Assembly: GCA_964645155.1 (NCBI GenBank)
Contig: CAZYBG010000005.1
Span: forward strand, 9,467 to 73,466
Direction: 5' to 3'
Length of the DNA: 64,000 nucleotides
From: CAZYBG01 sp964645155
GTDB taxonomy: Bacteria > Pseudomonadota > Alphaproteobacteria > Rhodobacterales > Rhodobacteraceae
The notes under the pieces are model-generated. The model was not told the DNA's origin, did not search any database, and worked only from the letters and a program-made list of their open reading frames with translations. Position numbers and translations under genes: made by a program. Of the stretch, positions 25,962-35,122 are shown one piece after another; position 1 is the stretch's first letter; each line of letters opens with the position of its first letter.

Positions 25962-27989
25962 TCAGGCCGCGTCGGGCAGCCCACGCCCGCGCAGCAGCGC
26001 CTCGACCCCGGGCATCCGGCCGCGGAACTTGAGGTAGAGCGCATCGGCCTCTTCCGAGCCGCCGGCGGACAGGATGTGCTCCTCGAGCCGGCGCGCGGTC
26101 TCGGCGTCGAACGGGCCGCCCGCCTCCTCGAAGGCGGCGAAGGCATCGGCGTCCATCACCTCCGACCACATGTAGGAATAGTAGCCGCTGGAATACCCGT
26201 CGCCCGAGAAGACATGGGCGAAGTGCGGCGTCGCGTGCCGCATCGGAATGGCGTCCGGCGCGCCGATCTCGGCCAGGATCTCGGCCTGCCTCCGCATCGG
26301 GTCGTCGGGTGCCGGACCTTCGTGGAACGCGAGGTCGACAAGCGCCGAGGCGACGTACTCCACCGTCGCGTGGCCCATGTCGGCGTTCTTGGCCGCGAGC
26401 ATCCGGTCAAGCAGGTGCCGGGGCATCGGCGCGCCCGTCTCGGCATGGCGGGCGTGACGCTCCAGAACCTCGGGAACCTCGAGCCAGTGTTCGTAGAGCT
26501 GGCTCGGGAGTTCGACGAAGTCGCGCGCGACATTCGTCCCCGAGACGAAGCCGAACGTCACGTCCGACAGGATCTGGTGCAGGGCGTGGCCGAACTCGTG
26601 GAACAAGGTGCGCGCATCGTCGTAGGAGAGAAGCGCGGGCGCGCCCTTCGGCGGCTTTGTGAAGTTGCAGACATTGACGACGACCGGCCGTACCTCCTCC
26701 CCCAGCTTGCGTTGCCCGCGCATGGTCGAGCACCAGGCGCCCGAGCGCTTTGAGCCCCGCGCGAAATAGTCGCCGATGAAGACGGCCATATGGCGACCCG
26801 CGCGGGTGACCTCCCAGGCGCGGGCATCCGCATGGTAGAGCGGCACGTCGATCGGCCGGAACTCCAGCCCGAACAGGCGGCGGGCGCAGTCGAAGGCGGC
26901 CCCGATCATGGCGTCGAGCCGCAGGTACGGCTTCAGTTCGGCCTCGTCGACGTCGAACTCGGCCTTCCGGCGCTTCTCGGCGTAGTAGCGCCAGTCCCAG
27001 GCCTCGATCTCGCCGTTGATGCCATCGTTCCGCAACATCGCCGTCAGCGCGCGGACATCCGCTTCCGCGCGCGCCTTCGCCGGCTGCCACACCGCCATCA
27101 GAAGCGCGCGGACCGCCGCAGGCGTCTTTGCCATCTCGGGTTCCAGCTTGTAGGCCGCGAACGAGTCGTAGCCGAGAAGCCGCGCGCGTTCCTCGCGCAG
27201 CTTCAGGATCTCGGCAGCCACGGCGCGGTTGTCGGTCTCACCGCCGTTCGCCCCGCGCGCGACCCAGGCCCGGAACGCGGTCTCGCGCAGGTCGCGCCGG
27301 GGCGAGAACTGCAGGAACGGCACGATCAGCGAGCGCGCGAGGGTAAGGACATGGCCGTCCTGCCCGCGCTCCTCCGCCGCGGCGGCAAGCCCGGACACGA
27401 CGAACGCCGGCAGCCCCTCCAGATCGGTCCCGGCTAGCGGCAGGACCCATTCCCTCTCGTCGGCCAGCAGGTTCTGCGAGAATCTCGTGCCGAGGACCGC
27501 GAGCCGTTCCTTGACCGCCCGCAGCCGCTCGGCCTCCGCGCCGTCGAGATCAGCGCCGGCACGCACGAACATGCGGCGGTAAAGCTCCAGCACGCGCGCC
27601 TCCTCGCCGGAGAGGCCGAGGCCGTCCGCATTCTGCGCCAAGGTGCGGATGCGTCGCCAGAGCGTCTTGTTCATCGTGATTTCCGACGCGAATGCCGCCA
27701 TCTTCGGCGCGAGGTCGCGCTGCAGCGCCTCGCGCGCAGGGTTCGAGTCGGCGCCCGCGAGGTTGTAGAAGACGCCCGCCACGCGATCGAGCGCGGTCTC
27801 GGCCAGTTCCAGCGCGGCGATCGTGTTGGCGAAGGTCGGCGGCTCGGGGTCCTCGGCAATCCGAGCAATCTCGGCGCGGGCTTCGGCGAGCGCCGCGTCG
27901 AAGGCGGGGGCGAAATGCGCATCCTCGATGGCGCCGAACGGCGGCAGTTCGAAAGGGGTTGTCCAGTCGCCTAGAAGCGGGTTCTGCAT
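25962..27989 (-). CDS. M3 family metallopeptidase (oligopeptidase A/Dcp-like)
   Basis: The 675-residue cytoplasmic zinc peptidase has the HEFGHALH motif near residue 465 and a downstream glutamate region typical of thimet-type enzymes (ELPSQLYEHW). It degrades short peptides, for example those brought in by importers or cut from signal peptides. I chose ATG at 27989 because GGAGG stands five bases upstream; an ATG four codons earlier is less well placed. It follows the amino-acid permease gene by 84 bases on the same strand. Confidence 0.94.
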   Translation of the reverse strand: MQNPLLGDWTTPFELPPFGAIEDAHFAPAFDAALAEARAEIARIAEDPEPPTFANTIAALELAETALDRVAGVFYNLAGADSNPAREALQRDLAPKMAAFASEITMNKTLWRRIRTLAQNADGLGLSGEEARVLELYRRMFVRAGADLDGAEAERLRAVKERLAVLGTRFSQNLLADEREWVLPLAGTDLEGLPAFVVSGLAAAAEERGQDGHVLTLARSLIVPFLQFSPRRDLRETAFRAWVARGANGGETDNRAVAAEILKLREERARLLGYDSFAAYKLEPEMAKTPAAVRALLMAVWQPAKARAEADVRALTAMLRNDGINGEIEAWDWRYYAEKRRKAEFDVDEAELKPYLRLDAMIGAAFDCARRLFGLEFRPIDVPLYHADARAWEVTRAGRHMAVFIGDYFARGSKRSGAWCSTMRGQRKLGEEVRPVVVNVCNFTKPPKGAPALLSYDDARTLFHEFGHALHQILSDVTFGFVSGTNVARDFVELPSQLYEHWLEVPEVLERHARHAETGAPMPRHLLDRMLAAKNADMGHATVEYVASALVDLAFHEGPAPDDPMRRQAEILAEIGAPDAIPMRHATPHFAHVFSGDGYSSGYYSYMWSEVMDADAFAAFEEAGGPFDAETARRLEEHILSAGGSEEADALYLKFRGRMPGVEALLRGRGLPDAA

Positions 27990-28073
27990 CGGGGCCTCCA
28001 TTCGTCACAGACCTAGGAGCTGCCGTCGCCGTTGACCAGCGGGCTCTTGCAGCGGCGGCAACGCGTGGCATCG

Positions 28074-28868
28074 TCATCGCTCGTGCGCGCGCCGAAGCCG
28101 TGTCTCGATCCGCCTGAGGATCAACGACAGAGTCACCGTCATGGTGAGGTAGAGCAGCGCGACGACGTTGTATGTCTCGAAGTAGCGGAAGTTGCCGGCC
28201 GCGATCACCTTGCCGAGCTGGGTGATGTCGGTCACGCCGAGAACGCTCACGAGCGAGCTGTCCTTGACCATGGCCACGAAATCGTTGCCGAGCGGCGGCA
28301 GGATCGTCCGGAACGCCTGCGGAAAGACCACGTGCCGGAAGGTGCGCCAGCGCGACAGTCCCAGCGCCTGCGCTGCCTCTGTCTGGCCGCGATCGACCGC
28401 GTCGAGGCCAGCGCGGAACACCTCGGCGATGAACGCCGAATAGGCGATCGTGAGCGCGATGATCGCCCGCCAGAGCAGCGAGAAGTCGCGCGGCCGGATC
28501 GGCTCCACGCCCAGAGCGCCCAGCGCCAGGTTGATGCCGTCGATCGCCAGAGGCGCGAAGACGAACGCGACGTAGAGCAGCAGCACGATGATCGGAACGC
28601 CGCGGACGACCTCGATGTAGAACCGCGCGACCTGGCGCACCACAAGCCGCCGCGACCGGGCCATGACGGCCAGCAGGAGCCCGATGGCACAGGCCATCGA
28701 GAAGGCGACGATCGTCACGAAAAGCGTGATGCGGATGCCCGCCGACAGCTTGCTCAGGACGGCGGCATAGACGTCATCGGACAGCACCTGCCAGAACAGG
28801 TAGGCGCCGATCGTGGCCAGCACGACGAGCCAGTAGGGGAAGTCCTTGCCGCGGGAGACCGGCGTCAT
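28074..28868 (-). CDS. Amino acid ABC transporter permease
   Basis: The 264-residue inner-membrane permease of the HisM/GlnP type has five or so membrane segments. The ATPase-contact loop reads GQTEAAQALGLSRWRTFRHVVFPQAF, followed by LPPLGNDFVAMVKDSSLVSVLG. The upstream in-frame TTG that would lengthen it lies inside the preceding gene's end and looks non-coding. A GC-rich hairpin separates it from the binding-protein gene. No amino-acid-type ATPase gene is next to the pair. Confidence 0.88.
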   Translation of the reverse strand: MTPVSRGKDFPYWLVVLATIGAYLFWQVLSDDVYAAVLSKLSAGIRITLFVTIVAFSMACAIGLLLAVMARSRRLVVRQVARFYIEVVRGVPIIVLLLYVAFVFAPLAIDGINLALGALGVEPIRPRDFSLLWRAIIALTIAYSAFIAEVFRAGLDAVDRGQTEAAQALGLSRWRTFRHVVFPQAFRTILPPLGNDFVAMVKDSSLVSVLGVTDITQLGKVIAAGNFRYFETYNVVALLYLTMTVTLSLILRRIETRLRRAHER

Positions 28869-28875
28869 GCGAGGC

Positions 28876-28899
28876 CGGCCCCGGCCGGAGCCGGGGCCG
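28876..28899 (-). other. Intercistronic GC hairpin between binding protein and permease genes
   Basis: A perfect ten-base stem CGGCCCCGGC / GCCGGGGCCG has a four-base loop CGGA and no T-run. It lies directly after the stop of the binding-protein gene. Such hairpins often protect the upstream message so that more binding protein than permease is made. Confidence 0.7.
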
Positions 28900-28905
28900 T
28901 TCGTG

Positions 28906-29691
28906 TCACTGACCAAGCTGGTATTCGAGGAACCACTTGGTGTTCAGCGCCTCGAGCGTTCCATCGGCTTCCATCGCCGCGATGGCCGCGTTGATCGGCT
29001 CCACAAGGTCCGAACCCTTGGGGAAGATGAAGCCGAACTGCTCGGTCCCGAGCGGCTCGCCGATGATCTTGAGGCCGCCATCGGAGGCCGCGACATAGCC
29101 GTTCGCTGCGGTCGAATCCGACAGCACGAGGTCGACGTCGCCGGACCGCAGCGCCTCGAGGCCGGCGCCAAAGGTCTCGAACTTCACGATCCGCGGGTTC
29201 GCCTCGTCGCCATCGAGCACCTCGTAGACGCCCACATAGAACGGCGTCGTGCCGGGCTGCGCCGCCATCAGCAGGTCGGGATCGGCCGCGAACGCCGCCG
29301 CGTCGCCAAACCGCTCTTCGTCGCCGCGGACCATCATAAGCATCTGGCTGGTCATGTAGGGGGCGGAGAAGTCGACCTGTTCCTTGCGGTCGTCGCGGAT
29401 CGTGATGCCGGTCATGCCCATGTCGAACTGGCCCTCGGACACCGCGGCGATCATCGCGTCCCAGCTTATGTTCTGGTAGGTGACGGTGATGTTCAGCCGT
29501 TCCGCGATCTCGGCCATCGCGTCGTATTCCCAGCCGATCGCCGTGCCCGATGCGTCAAGAAACTGGAGCGGTGGGTAGGCGTTCTCGGTGACGACGACCA
29601 CCTCGCGGCCATCAAGGTCGGGCAGGTCCTGTGCGGCGGCGAACGTGGCCAAGGCAGACAGCGCGGCAGCAAGAGTGAGAGCAGCTTTCAT
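28906..29691 (-). CDS. Amino acid ABC transporter substrate-binding protein
   Basis: The 261-residue periplasmic protein of SBP family 3 has a Sec signal ending at FAAA. The family pattern follows: VVVVTENAYPPLQFLDASG, IGWEYDAMAEIAERLNITV, and FDMGMTGITIRDDRKEQVDFSAPYM. It probably binds a polar or charged amino acid; the ligand is not determinable. It is the first gene of a binding-protein/permease pair that lacks a local ATPase gene. Confidence 0.92.
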   Translation of the reverse strand: MKAALTLAAALSALATFAAAQDLPDLDGREVVVVTENAYPPLQFLDASGTAIGWEYDAMAEIAERLNITVTYQNISWDAMIAAVSEGQFDMGMTGITIRDDRKEQVDFSAPYMTSQMLMMVRGDEERFGDAAAFAADPDLLMAAQPGTTPFYVGVYEVLDGDEANPRIVKFETFGAGLEALRSGDVDLVLSDSTAANGYVAASDGGLKIIGEPLGTEQFGFIFPKGSDLVEPINAAIAAMEADGTLEALNTKWFLEYQLGQ

Positions 29692-29754
29692 CGGTTTCCC
29701 CTGGGTGAACCACTGGCCGCGCAGTATGCCGCGGCCGCTGGCGGTGGCAAGCAG

Positions 29755-30795
29755 TCAGCTGCCGCAGACCGGGCAGCCGTCGCGCCGCTTCGCGCCGATC
29801 GTCCGAGTCTCGCCGAGGAGCGCATCGTAGATCAGTAGCCGCCCCCGCAGCGGTTCGCCCGCGCCGGCGATCCACTTTACCGCCTCGACCGCCAGCATGG
29901 CGCCGAGGACGCCGGGAAGCGGCCCGGCCACCCCGGCCTCGGCGCAGGTCGGCACCAGGCCGGGCGCGGGGTCCTCGGGAAATACGCAGGCGTAGCAGGG
30001 GCCGCCCGTGGCCGGGTGATAGAGGCCGATCTGCCCCTCCCACTGGGTGAGCGCCGCCGACAGCAGGGGCAGGTCGCGAGCGACGCAGGCGGCATTGGCA
30101 AGCCGTCGCGTTGCCAGGCTGTCGGTGCCGTCGATCACGAGGTCGTAGTCGGCGAACAGCGCGTCGGCGATATCGGCCTCCAGCCTCCGGTGATAGGGCC
30201 TGACCGTCACGAACGGGTTGAGTGCGCGCAGTGCAGCCTCGGCCGAGAACACCTTCGGCATGCCGATCCGGGCATCGGTGTGGATGATCTGCCGTTGCAG
30301 GTTGCTGTTGTCGACGGTGTCGTCGTCGATCACGCCGATCGTGCCGACGCCGGCCGCCGCGAGGTAGAGGAGCGCCGGGCTGCCGAGCCCTCCGGCGCCG
30401 ATCACCAGAACGCGCGCGGCGCCCAGCTTGCGTTGGCCCATGCCGCCGATCTCGCGCAGCATGATGTGGCGGGCGTAGCGGTCGAGCTCGACCTCTCCGA
30501 AGGCGCCCGCCCGCGCGGGCGGCGGATCGGCCGCGACCGGGTTGGTACGCGCCCTGATGGCCAGCAGGACACGGCGATAGGCCAGGACCAGCGCCGCGAA
30601 CCCGCCGAGGATCAGCCAGAGTGCCGGCGAACCGCCCGTCGCCTCGCGGATCGCGCTCCCTTCGGGCAGCGCGACCTGCACCGCCAGAACCGCAATGTAG
30701 AGCAGGCCGAGCATCAGCCAGCGGGCCTGCCTCGCCACCCCCATCAGCGCGCCGAGACCCCAGAGCCCCGCCGCCAGCCCGATGACGAGGATCAT
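29755..30795 (-). CDS. moeB: MoeB/ThiF-family adenylyltransferase with N-terminal membrane region
   Basis: The protein has 346 residues, about 100 more than E. coli MoeB. The extra N-terminus has three hydrophobic segments (about 2-20, 26-44, 57-80), which suggests membrane attachment. The E1-like domain starts near 100 with DRYARHIMLREIGGMGQ and has the nucleotide loop GAGGLGSPALLYLAAAG. Zinc cysteines are C267, C270, C341 and C344, and C284 matches the conserved PTCAEAGV position. MoeB activates the MoaD C-terminus for molybdopterin synthesis. The start overlaps the dut stop (ATGA). Confidence 0.9.
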   Translation of the reverse strand: MILVIGLAAGLWGLGALMGVARQARWLMLGLLYIAVLAVQVALPEGSAIREATGGSPALWLILGGFAALVLAYRRVLLAIRARTNPVAADPPPARAGAFGEVELDRYARHIMLREIGGMGQRKLGAARVLVIGAGGLGSPALLYLAAAGVGTIGVIDDDTVDNSNLQRQIIHTDARIGMPKVFSAEAALRALNPFVTVRPYHRRLEADIADALFADYDLVIDGTDSLATRRLANAACVARDLPLLSAALTQWEGQIGLYHPATGGPCYACVFPEDPAPGLVPTCAEAGVAGPLPGVLGAMLAVEAVKWIAGAGEPLRGRLLIYDALLGETRTIGAKRRDGCPVCGS

Positions 30796-31268
30796 GCCGC
30801 GCCCGTCGAGCCGAAGCCGCCTTCGCCCCGCGCGGTGCCGGCAAGTCCGTCGGTGACAACAGAGAACCGCGCCCGGACGACCGGCGCGACGACGAGCTGC
30901 GCGATCCGGTCGCCATGCCGGATCGTGTAGGGTTCGGCACCGAGGTTGACGAGCAGGACCCCGAGCGGCCCGCGATAGTCGCTGTCGATCGTGCCCGGGG
31001 TGTTGGGCAGCGTGATGCCGTGCTTGAGGGCCAGTCCCGATCGCGGCCTGATCTGAATCTCGAAGTTTTCGGGGATCTCCACGCAAAGGCCGGTCGGCAC
31101 CACCATGCGCGCCATCGGCTGCAGTACAAGGCCGGCTGCGCGCAGCGCTGCCGGCAGGTTCGCCCGGATGTCGGCCCCCGCCGCCCCCGCGGTCTCGTAG
31201 GCCGGCAGGCCCAAGGACCGGTCGGCCGCCTCGTCCCAGAGCACCCTGACAACCGGCGTCATCGGCAT
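30792..31268 (-). CDS. dut: dUTP diphosphatase
   Basis: The 158-residue trimeric dUTPase makes dUMP and keeps uracil out of DNA. The conserved motifs are ETAGAAGADIRANL (I), RPRSGLALKHG (II), NTPGTIDSDYRGP (III), HGDRIAQLVV (IV) and the C-terminal GEGGFGSTG (V). The order coaBC-dut-moeB on this strand looks like one operon. A second ATG two codons in (MTPVVR) is an alternative start, and neither has a strong ribosome site. Confidence 0.96.
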   Translation of the reverse strand: MPMTPVVRVLWDEAADRSLGLPAYETAGAAGADIRANLPAALRAAGLVLQPMARMVVPTGLCVEIPENFEIQIRPRSGLALKHGITLPNTPGTIDSDYRGPLGVLLVNLGAEPYTIRHGDRIAQLVVAPVVRARFSVVTDGLAGTARGEGGFGSTGAA

Positions 31269-31356
31269 GGCCCGGCGCTGCCCGGCGCGCGATGGCAGGG
31301 CCGGGCCCGCACGGCGCGCGGGCGCCCGCAGCGCGGCATCGAGAGGGCGGGCGCGG

Positions 31357-32553
31357 TCATCCCAGCGCCTCGGCGATGCGCGCGGCGATCTTCGCGGCGA
31401 CCTGGTCCTTGGCCATCCGCGGCCAGCTCTCCGCGCCCGCTTCCGTGATCAGCGTCACCGTGTTCTCGGTGCCCCCCATGATCCCCGTTCCCGGCGAGAC
31501 ATCGTTCGCGATGATCCAGTCGCAGCCCTTGCGCGCGCGCTTCGCGGTGGCGTGCGCGACGACGTCGTCGGTCTCGGCTGCGAATCCCACCACGAGCGCG
31601 GGCCGCCCCTCGGCCAGTCGCGCGACGGTGGCGAGGATGTCGGGGTTCTCGGCGAACTGCAGCGCGGGCGGTCGGCCCGAGCGGTCCTTCTTCATCTTCG
31701 AGCCGGCCGCATTGGCCACGCGCCAGTCGGCGACCGCCGCAGCAAAGACCGCTGCATCTGCCGGCAGCGCGGCTTCGACAGCGGCCAGCATCTCAAGCGC
31801 GGTATCCACCCGCACGACACTCACCCCGGCCGGCGGCGGCACGCTTGCCGGGCCGGTGACGAAGGTCACGCGGGCACCGAGGGCGGAAAGCGCGCGGGCA
31901 AGGGCCGCACCCTGCGCGCCCGAGGACCGGTTGGCGATGTAGCGCACCGGGTCGATCGGCTCGTGCGTCGGACCCGAAGTGACGACCACGTGCCGCCCCC
32001 CAAGCGGCCCATCGCGCAGTGCGCGCTCCACCGCCGCGGCGATCTCCTCCGGCTCGGCCATGCGACCCGGCCCGAACTCGCCGCAGGCCATGGCGCCCTC
32101 GTTCGGCCCCGCGACGAGGATCCCGTCGCCCTTCAGCGTCGCGAGGTTCCTGCGCGTTGCCGGATGCTCCCACATCCGCACGTTCATCGCCGGCGCGATC
32201 AGCACCCGCTTGTCGGTCGCCATCAGAAGGGTCGAGGCGAGGTCGTCGGCATGGCCACCCGCCATCTTCGCCATCAGGTCGGCGGTGCAGGGGGCGACGA
32301 CGACGAGATCCGCGGCCCGGGACAGCTCGATGTGGCCCATCTCGGCCTCGTCGGTCAGGTCGAAGAGATCGCGGTAGACCTTCTCGCCCGCCAGCGCCGA
32401 AGCCGATAGCGGCGTAACGAACTCCTCGGCCGCGCGGGTCAGGACCGGCACGACCCCGGCACCCCGTTCCCGCAGGCGCCGGATCAGCTCCAGCGCCTTG
32501 TAGGCTGCGATGCCGCCGCCGATGACGAGAAGGATGCGCTTGCCGCTCAGCAT
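31357..32553 (-). CDS. coaBC: Bifunctional CoaBC (phosphopantothenoylcysteine synthetase/decarboxylase)
   Basis: The 398-residue enzyme performs two steps of coenzyme A synthesis. The N-terminal FMN decarboxylase domain has GGGIAAYKALELIRRL, the APAMNVRMW motif and the substrate-flap region MACGEFGPGRM. The C-terminal ligase domain begins with VVTSGPTHEPIDPVRYIANRSSG and ends with GMMGGTENTV-like features (TGIMGGTENTVTLI). It is the first gene of the coaBC-dut-moeB set, 88 bases before dut. Confidence 0.96.
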   Translation of the reverse strand: MLSGKRILLVIGGGIAAYKALELIRRLRERGAGVVPVLTRAAEEFVTPLSASALAGEKVYRDLFDLTDEAEMGHIELSRAADLVVVAPCTADLMAKMAGGHADDLASTLLMATDKRVLIAPAMNVRMWEHPATRRNLATLKGDGILVAGPNEGAMACGEFGPGRMAEPEEIAAAVERALRDGPLGGRHVVVTSGPTHEPIDPVRYIANRSSGAQGAALARALSALGARVTFVTGPASVPPPAGVSVVRVDTALEMLAAVEAALPADAAVFAAAVADWRVANAAGSKMKKDRSGRPPALQFAENPDILATVARLAEGRPALVVGFAAETDDVVAHATAKRARKGCDWIIANDVSPGTGIMGGTENTVTLITEAGAESWPRMAKDQVAAKIAARIAEALG

Positions 32554-32618
32554 CTCGTTGGCCCCCGCCGTTCATCGCCTGTCTTAGGCGCCGGCGCCGG
32601 GGCTGGCAACTCCGCGAC

Positions 32619-33431
32619 CTATCGGAACGCGGCGCAGGGATCGGGCCGCGGCGCGGGATCGGTGACGACCCAGAGGTCGAACGGGGGCGGCGTTGCCGGC
32701 GTGGCTTCAAGCTGGCCGAGCGCGATCACCGTGATCTCCGGCGCCGCCAGCCTGACGAGCGCCGGGGCGCCCCTGTCGGTCCGCGCGTGGCCCGTGCCGG
32801 CGATCACGACGACCGGCCCGCCCGTTGCCGTGACCGCATCGACCGCCGCGCGCGCGATCCCGGCATCGCGCAGGCGCTGGGCCTCGACCATTCCCGGAAG
32901 CATCTCGGCGGGAAGCGCATCGCAATGCGCCTCGGCCTGCTCGGCCTCGCGACGGGCCCGGTCGTCGTCGGCGAGCGGTTGGTCGAGACCATAGCGGGCC
33001 GCATCCGCGCCGAACGCGGCGGCTGCTCCGGACCGCATCGCCGCCCGCACCTCTGCGATCGGAAAGGCGGCACCGTAGATCCGTGCCTCGGGCGCCGCGG
33101 CGAAGATCGGGTGATACATTGCGAAATCCGGCCAGCCAGCTTCCGCCCAGCCCAACGCGGCGCCCAGTGCGGCGGCATCGCCACGGTTCTCCGGCGTGAC
33201 CCGCAGGGCCTGTTCGGGGGTGAGCATCTCGAACACCAGCGCTTCGGGTGCGATCGCCGCGACCGCGGCGGCCTGATTCCCGTGGTGTGCGGGATTGTCA
33301 TGCACCTCGCCCAGGACGACCACATCGGCGCCGGCGAAATCGCGGCGCCAGTCGATCTCGTCTGCCAGCGCAGCGCCGACCCACGGCGCCGCCAGGAGCG
33401 CCAGCGCTGCCGACGATCGTAGCCCCATCAT
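32619..33431 (-). CDS. ChaN family protein
   Basis: The 270-residue exported protein has a Sec signal (LALLAAPWVGAALA). The ChaN-type core follows: VVVLGEVHDNPAHHGNQAAAVAAI with conserved E and H residues, then FEMLTPEQA, and VVVIAGTGHARTDRG near the end. ChaN-like proteins bind haem or iron; the role here is unproven. No lipobox cysteine is seen. Its start overlaps the stop of the TspO-like gene by four bases. Confidence 0.82.
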   Translation of the reverse strand: MMGLRSSAALALLAAPWVGAALADEIDWRRDFAGADVVVLGEVHDNPAHHGNQAAAVAAIAPEALVFEMLTPEQALRVTPENRGDAAALGAALGWAEAGWPDFAMYHPIFAAAPEARIYGAAFPIAEVRAAMRSGAAAAFGADAARYGLDQPLADDDRARREAEQAEAHCDALPAEMLPGMVEAQRLRDAGIARAAVDAVTATGGPVVVIAGTGHARTDRGAPALVRLAAPEITVIALGQLEATPATPPPFDLWVVTDPAPRPDPCAAFR

Positions 33432-34105
33432 CGCTTGCGGCGGAGCGCGAGGAGCGTCACCGCCAGCAGAAGCCCGCCCGCAGCCCAGAGCGCGCCCTGC
33501 TCGAGGGCGCCCCAGGCGGGGTTGCCGCCGTTGCCGACCCCGATCGCCACGAGCGCCCAGACAAGCGCGGCCAGCGTGAGGGGGTGACCCCGCACCGCCA
33601 CGACCGCCGCCGCCCCGAGACCGGCGGCCAGGGCAAGGAGCGCGACCACCGGCCAGCCGCCGGACAGGCGCACCTGCGACACGGCGCCGCTGTCGACCAG
33701 CGTCGCCGACAGCCCGACGCAGGACGCGGCGACCGTCCAGCCCGCCAGGGTCGCCAGCGGAACGGCGATCAGCCATCCCGGCCGGCCCTCGCGCCGCGGC
33801 GGCGTCGCGAGGGCACGGGCCGCGACGGTCGCCGACAGCGCGATCGCGCCGAGCACGATCTGCGCTCCCCAGCCGAACCCGCCGACCGGAACCAGAATCT
33901 GCCAGGTCGCGCAGCCCCAGAACGCGGTGGCGACCCAGGGCCCCGCCGAAACCGGGCGCGGATCGTCGGCCCGCAACTGCCACGCCGCGTAGAGCAGGGC
34001 AGCAAGGAAAATCGGACCCCAGATCGAGAACGCATAGCCAGCCGGGGTCAGCGCCGTGCGGACGGCATCGGACTGAGCGCCGACCGCAACGGCATCTCCG
34101 ACCAA
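33428..34105 (-). CDS. TspO/MBR-like integral membrane protein (start uncertain)
   Basis: From the first standard start (TTG at 34105) the protein is 225 residues with at least five or six membrane helices. It opens with TALTPAGYAFSIWGPIFLAALLY, resembling long tryptophan-rich sensory protein (TspO-like) members. The same frame continues upstream without a stop and reads RWAVVTGAVAQIAAASSHVW, a likely first membrane helix. That extension contains no ATG, GTG or TTG before the rpoH stop. A CTG at 34207 or another rare start would be needed. Family assignment is moderate. Confidence 0.6.
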   Translation of the reverse strand: MVGDAVAVGAQSDAVRTALTPAGYAFSIWGPIFLAALLYAAWQLRADDPRPVSAGPWVATAFWGCATWQILVPVGGFGWGAQIVLGAIALSATVAARALATPPRREGRPGWLIAVPLATLAGWTVAASCVGLSATLVDSGAVSQVRLSGGWPVVALLALAAGLGAAAVVAVRGHPLTLAALVWALVAIGVGNGGNPAWGALEQGALWAAGGLLLAVTLLALRRKR

Positions 34106-34208
34106 GCCGAGAAAAGGTAGCCAGACATGCGACGATGCCGCAGCGATTTGCGCGACCGCCCCGGTAACGACCGCCCACCGCCAGCCGCGCGCGGGCGCAG
34201 AGGCCAGA

Positions 34209-35087
34209 TCAGGCGAGGAAATGGTGGACCTCGGCGCTCTGCGATTCGAGGCTGCGCCGCATCTTCTGGAATGCTGCGGCTTCCAGCTGCCGCACCCGCT
34301 CTTTCGACAGGCCGAGTTCCTCGCCGAGGCTTTCCAGCGTCCGCGGCTCGTCGCGCAGCTTGCGCTCGCGCACGATGAACCTTTCCCGCGGGTTCAGCCC
34401 CTGGAGGGCCGCGACCAGCCAGGTGCGCAGCCGTTCGGTATCGCGGCGCGCCTCGACCAGCTCGGTCGCCTGGTCGCCGTCGTCCTCGAGCGTGTCGATC
34501 CATTCGCGCCCGTCCTCGTCGGCCGATTGCGTCGCGTTGAGCGAGAAGTCCGACCCCGAAAGGCGGCCCTCCATCATCTCCACATCCGCCAGCGGTACGC
34601 CGATCTCGGTTGCGATGAGCTGACGGAGCTGGTGCCCGTCAAGCATCTCGCCACGCTGCGCGGCTTCGCGCTCGAGCCGCGCCTGTACGCGGCGCATGTT
34701 GAAGAACAGCGATTTCTGCGACGAGGTGGAACCGGTCCGCACCATCGACCAGTTGCGCATCACGTAGTCCTGGATCGACGCCTTGATCCACCAGACCGCG
34801 TAGGTCGAGAAGCGGACGCCGCGGTCGGGATCGAACTTGTCTGCCGCCTTCATGAGGCCGAGGCCCGCCTCCTGGATGAGATCGTTCATCGGCGCGCCGT
34901 AGCGCTTGAACTTGGCCGCCATCGAGATCGCGAGGCGCATATAGGCCGTCACCAGCCGGTGCAGTGCCGCTTCGTCGCGCTGGTCGCGCCATGCATAGGC
35001 CAGGCGAAGTTCCGTCTCGGCGTCGAGAAGCTCGGCCCGCATCGCTTGGCGGGAGAGGGTTCCGGCGCTATAGCCATCAAACGACAT
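34209..35087 (-). CDS. rpoH2: RNA polymerase sigma-32 family factor, RpoHII type
   Basis: The 292-residue alternative sigma factor has region 2 (YMRLAISMAAKFKRYGAPMNDLIQEA and FSTYAVWWIKASIQDYV). The RpoH box follows (SQKSLFFNMRR, after RTGSTS) and region 4 contains LESLGEELGLSKERVRQLE. The N-terminus MSFDGYSAGTLSRQAM is like the RpoHII subgroup of Rhodobacteraceae, which governs oxidative and singlet-oxygen stress genes downstream of RpoE. An RpoE-like promoter lies just upstream, supporting that subgroup. Confidence 0.93.
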   Translation of the reverse strand: MSFDGYSAGTLSRQAMRAELLDAETELRLAYAWRDQRDEAALHRLVTAYMRLAISMAAKFKRYGAPMNDLIQEAGLGLMKAADKFDPDRGVRFSTYAVWWIKASIQDYVMRNWSMVRTGSTSSQKSLFFNMRRVQARLEREAAQRGEMLDGHQLRQLIATEIGVPLADVEMMEGRLSGSDFSLNATQSADEDGREWIDTLEDDGDQATELVEARRDTERLRTWLVAALQGLNPRERFIVRERKLRDEPRTLESLGEELGLSKERVRQLEAAAFQKMRRSLESQSAEVHHFLA

Positions 35088-35122
35088 GTGGCCCCCAGTC
35101 CAGAATTTCCAACTTCATCAGG

